From NCBI GenBank assembly GCA_947038745.1, contig CAMQXE010000105.1:1-5433 (forward strand): DNA of 5,433 bases, read 5' to 3'. A model generated the notes under the pieces. The model ran no database searches. It was not told where the DNA came from and was given only the letters and a program-made list of their open reading frames with translations. Numbering within the stretch: position 1 is the first letter of the stretch; each line of letters begins with the position of its first letter. The position numbers and the translations under genes are program-made. This DNA comes from an uncultured Propionibacteriaceae bacterium (lineage in GTDB: Bacteria > Actinomycetota > Actinomycetes > Propionibacteriales > Propionibacteriaceae). Shown in pieces: positions 4,498 to 5,433 of this stretch.

Positions 4498-5433
4498 ATG
4501 TTCCTCCATATCTTTATCTTGTTGGTTTGTGCCGTCGTCATTTACGTTGCCTGCGAGTGGTTTCTCAACGCAGTGGAATGGCTCGGCGCATCCTTAAAAA
4601 TAGGTGCTATTGCTGTTGGGTCCATCTTGGCTGCCATTGGCACTGCGCTTCCGGAGAGCCTGATTACAATCATGGCTCTCGTCGTTGGCCGCGAAGGCGA
4701 AAAAGGCGAGCTTGCCATGGGAGCAGCCCTAGGCGGCCCCTTGGTAGTAAGTACCGTCGCTTACAGCGTCGCTGGTTTTAGCCTGTGGTATTACACCCGG
4801 AAGGCGCGTCAGAACAACAAAGCTTTTGGCGGCATAGAAGCTATAGACCGTCAAGATACCTGGGTGCTATCGCACGATCAGCTCTGGTTTATCTTCATCT
4901 TCCTCAGTTCCATCGTGCTCGGCTTACTTCCAGCTTTTCCGGGCAAACGTTGGTTTGGCTTGCTCTATTTTGCTATCTACGGCTACTACTTCTGGCGTGA
5001 GCTTAAAGCTGACGACGACACAGCTTCGGCTGAGGGACTAGAACCATTACGCTTCGCAAAGAACTCAGATAATCCTCCAAAAATTGCGATCTGGGGTCAG
5101 ACTCTAGTGACGCTAGCCGCTATTTTTGCTGCATCGCATTTCTTCGTAGCGCAGCTAGATTACCTCGGGCCTAGGTGGGGGTTACCTGCAATCGCAGCAG
5201 CTTTGCTGCTATCACCAGTTGCCTCAGAGCTACCCGAGACACTCAATGCCTACATTTGGGCCAGGGATGACAAGGTCAAGCTCGCGCTCGCCAACGTCGC
5301 TGGTTCGATGATGATCCAGTCGACGATTCCTGCCGGTATCACCATGATCGTTGCTGGCTGGCAGTTCACTCCCCCGGCATTATTTGCCGCCGTTGCCACT
5401 ATGGGGTGCGCCTTATGGGTTCATCTTCTGCTG
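4498..5433 (+). CDS. Sodium/calcium-type antiporter of the CaCA family, C-terminus cut off
   Basis: 312 codons are visible without a stop; the gene continues past the right edge. CaCA proteins are inner-membrane cation antiporters built from two inverted halves, each with an alpha repeat that binds the ions. Both repeats can be seen. Alpha-1 (about 40-93) has GTALPES at 48-54 with Glu53, then GELAMGAALGGP. Alpha-2 (about 235-280) has SPVASELPETLN at 239-250 with Glu244 and Glu247, then LALANVAGSMMIQST with Asn266. Hydrophobic segments lie near 2-20, 40-62, 76-101, 129-145, 150-165, 200-217, 228-252, 264-287 and 290-312. A polar cytoplasmic-type loop at about 166-195 (ELKADDD) joins the halves. 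Position 81, where many family members carry Asn, reads Ala, so the substrate (Ca2+, Na+, H+ or another cation) cannot be told from sequence. The second alpha repeat is essentially complete, so probably only the last one or two helices are missing. It sits behind a terminator and is likely transcribed on its own. Confidence 0.9.
   Translation, partial: MFLHIFILLVCAVVIYVACEWFLNAVEWLGASLKIGAIAVGSILAAIGTALPESLITIMALVVGREGEKGELAMGAALGGPLVVSTVAYSVAGFSLWYYTRKARQNNKAFGGIEAIDRQDTWVLSHDQLWFIFIFLSSIVLGLLPAFPGKRWFGLLYFAIYGYYFWRELKADDDTASAEGLEPLRFAKNSDNPPKIAIWGQTLVTLAAIFAASHFFVAQLDYLGPRWGLPAIAAALLLSPVASELPETLNAYIWARDDKVKLALANVAGSMMIQSTIPAGITMIVAGWQFTPPALFAAVATMGCALWVHLLL

Noticed and set aside
4527..4781. 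Plus-strand open frame inside the antiporter gene
   Set aside because: It is out of frame with the antiporter, whose two alpha repeats are unmistakable; the Arg/Cys-rich translation is a frame shadow.

Overview
The window comes from a bacterial chromosome, most likely an actinobacterium of moderate G+C (mid-50s percent by eye). I infer this from three things: Ala/Gly/Val-rich proteins, long hairpin terminators, and gene starts without a Shine-Dalgarno sequence beside strong GGA-rich ones. A relative of Arcanobacterium, Trueperella or Actinomyces (Actinomycetaceae) would fit, but that is a guess from flavour and not an identification. I see no tRNA, rRNA, CRISPR array, transposase or phage gene.

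Layout. (1) Bases 1-360, minus strand: the first 120 codons of a lipoprotein that reads like the N-terminal (MecA_N / NTF2-like) part of a penicillin-binding protein; the catalytic part lies outside the window. (2) Starting 34 bases away and diverging from it, 395-1207 plus: an unrecognised polytopic membrane protein. (3) 1309-2967 plus: a complete, intact class I (4Fe-4S, oxygen-sensitive type) fumarate hydratase with a strong ribosome binding site and all expected cluster cysteines. A very long hairpin follows its stop codon at once. (4) 3049-4146 plus: a surface or secreted protein of unrecognised function with an N-terminal membrane anchor, an Ala-rich helical region, a Pro/Ala/Gln stalk and a small C-terminal domain. 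(5) 4147-4497: a gap of about 350 bases holding a good rho-independent terminator, a possible promoter and one doubtful small ORF. (6) 4498 to the window end, plus: a CaCA-family sodium/calcium-type antiporter, missing only its C-terminus.

How the genes relate. This looks like ordinary chromosomal gene order, with genes mostly in separate transcription units: strong hairpins separate fumarase, surface protein and antiporter. No shared pathway is evident. Fumarase serves the TCA/fumarate branch in the cytoplasm, the lipoprotein PBP and the stalked protein act at the cell envelope, and the antiporter moves cations.

The least explained items are the stalked protein with its compact C-terminal domain, the two sequence-related hairpins on either side of it, and the 215-base stretch between its stop codon and its likely terminator. 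I found no convincing evidence of a new multi-gene system here.
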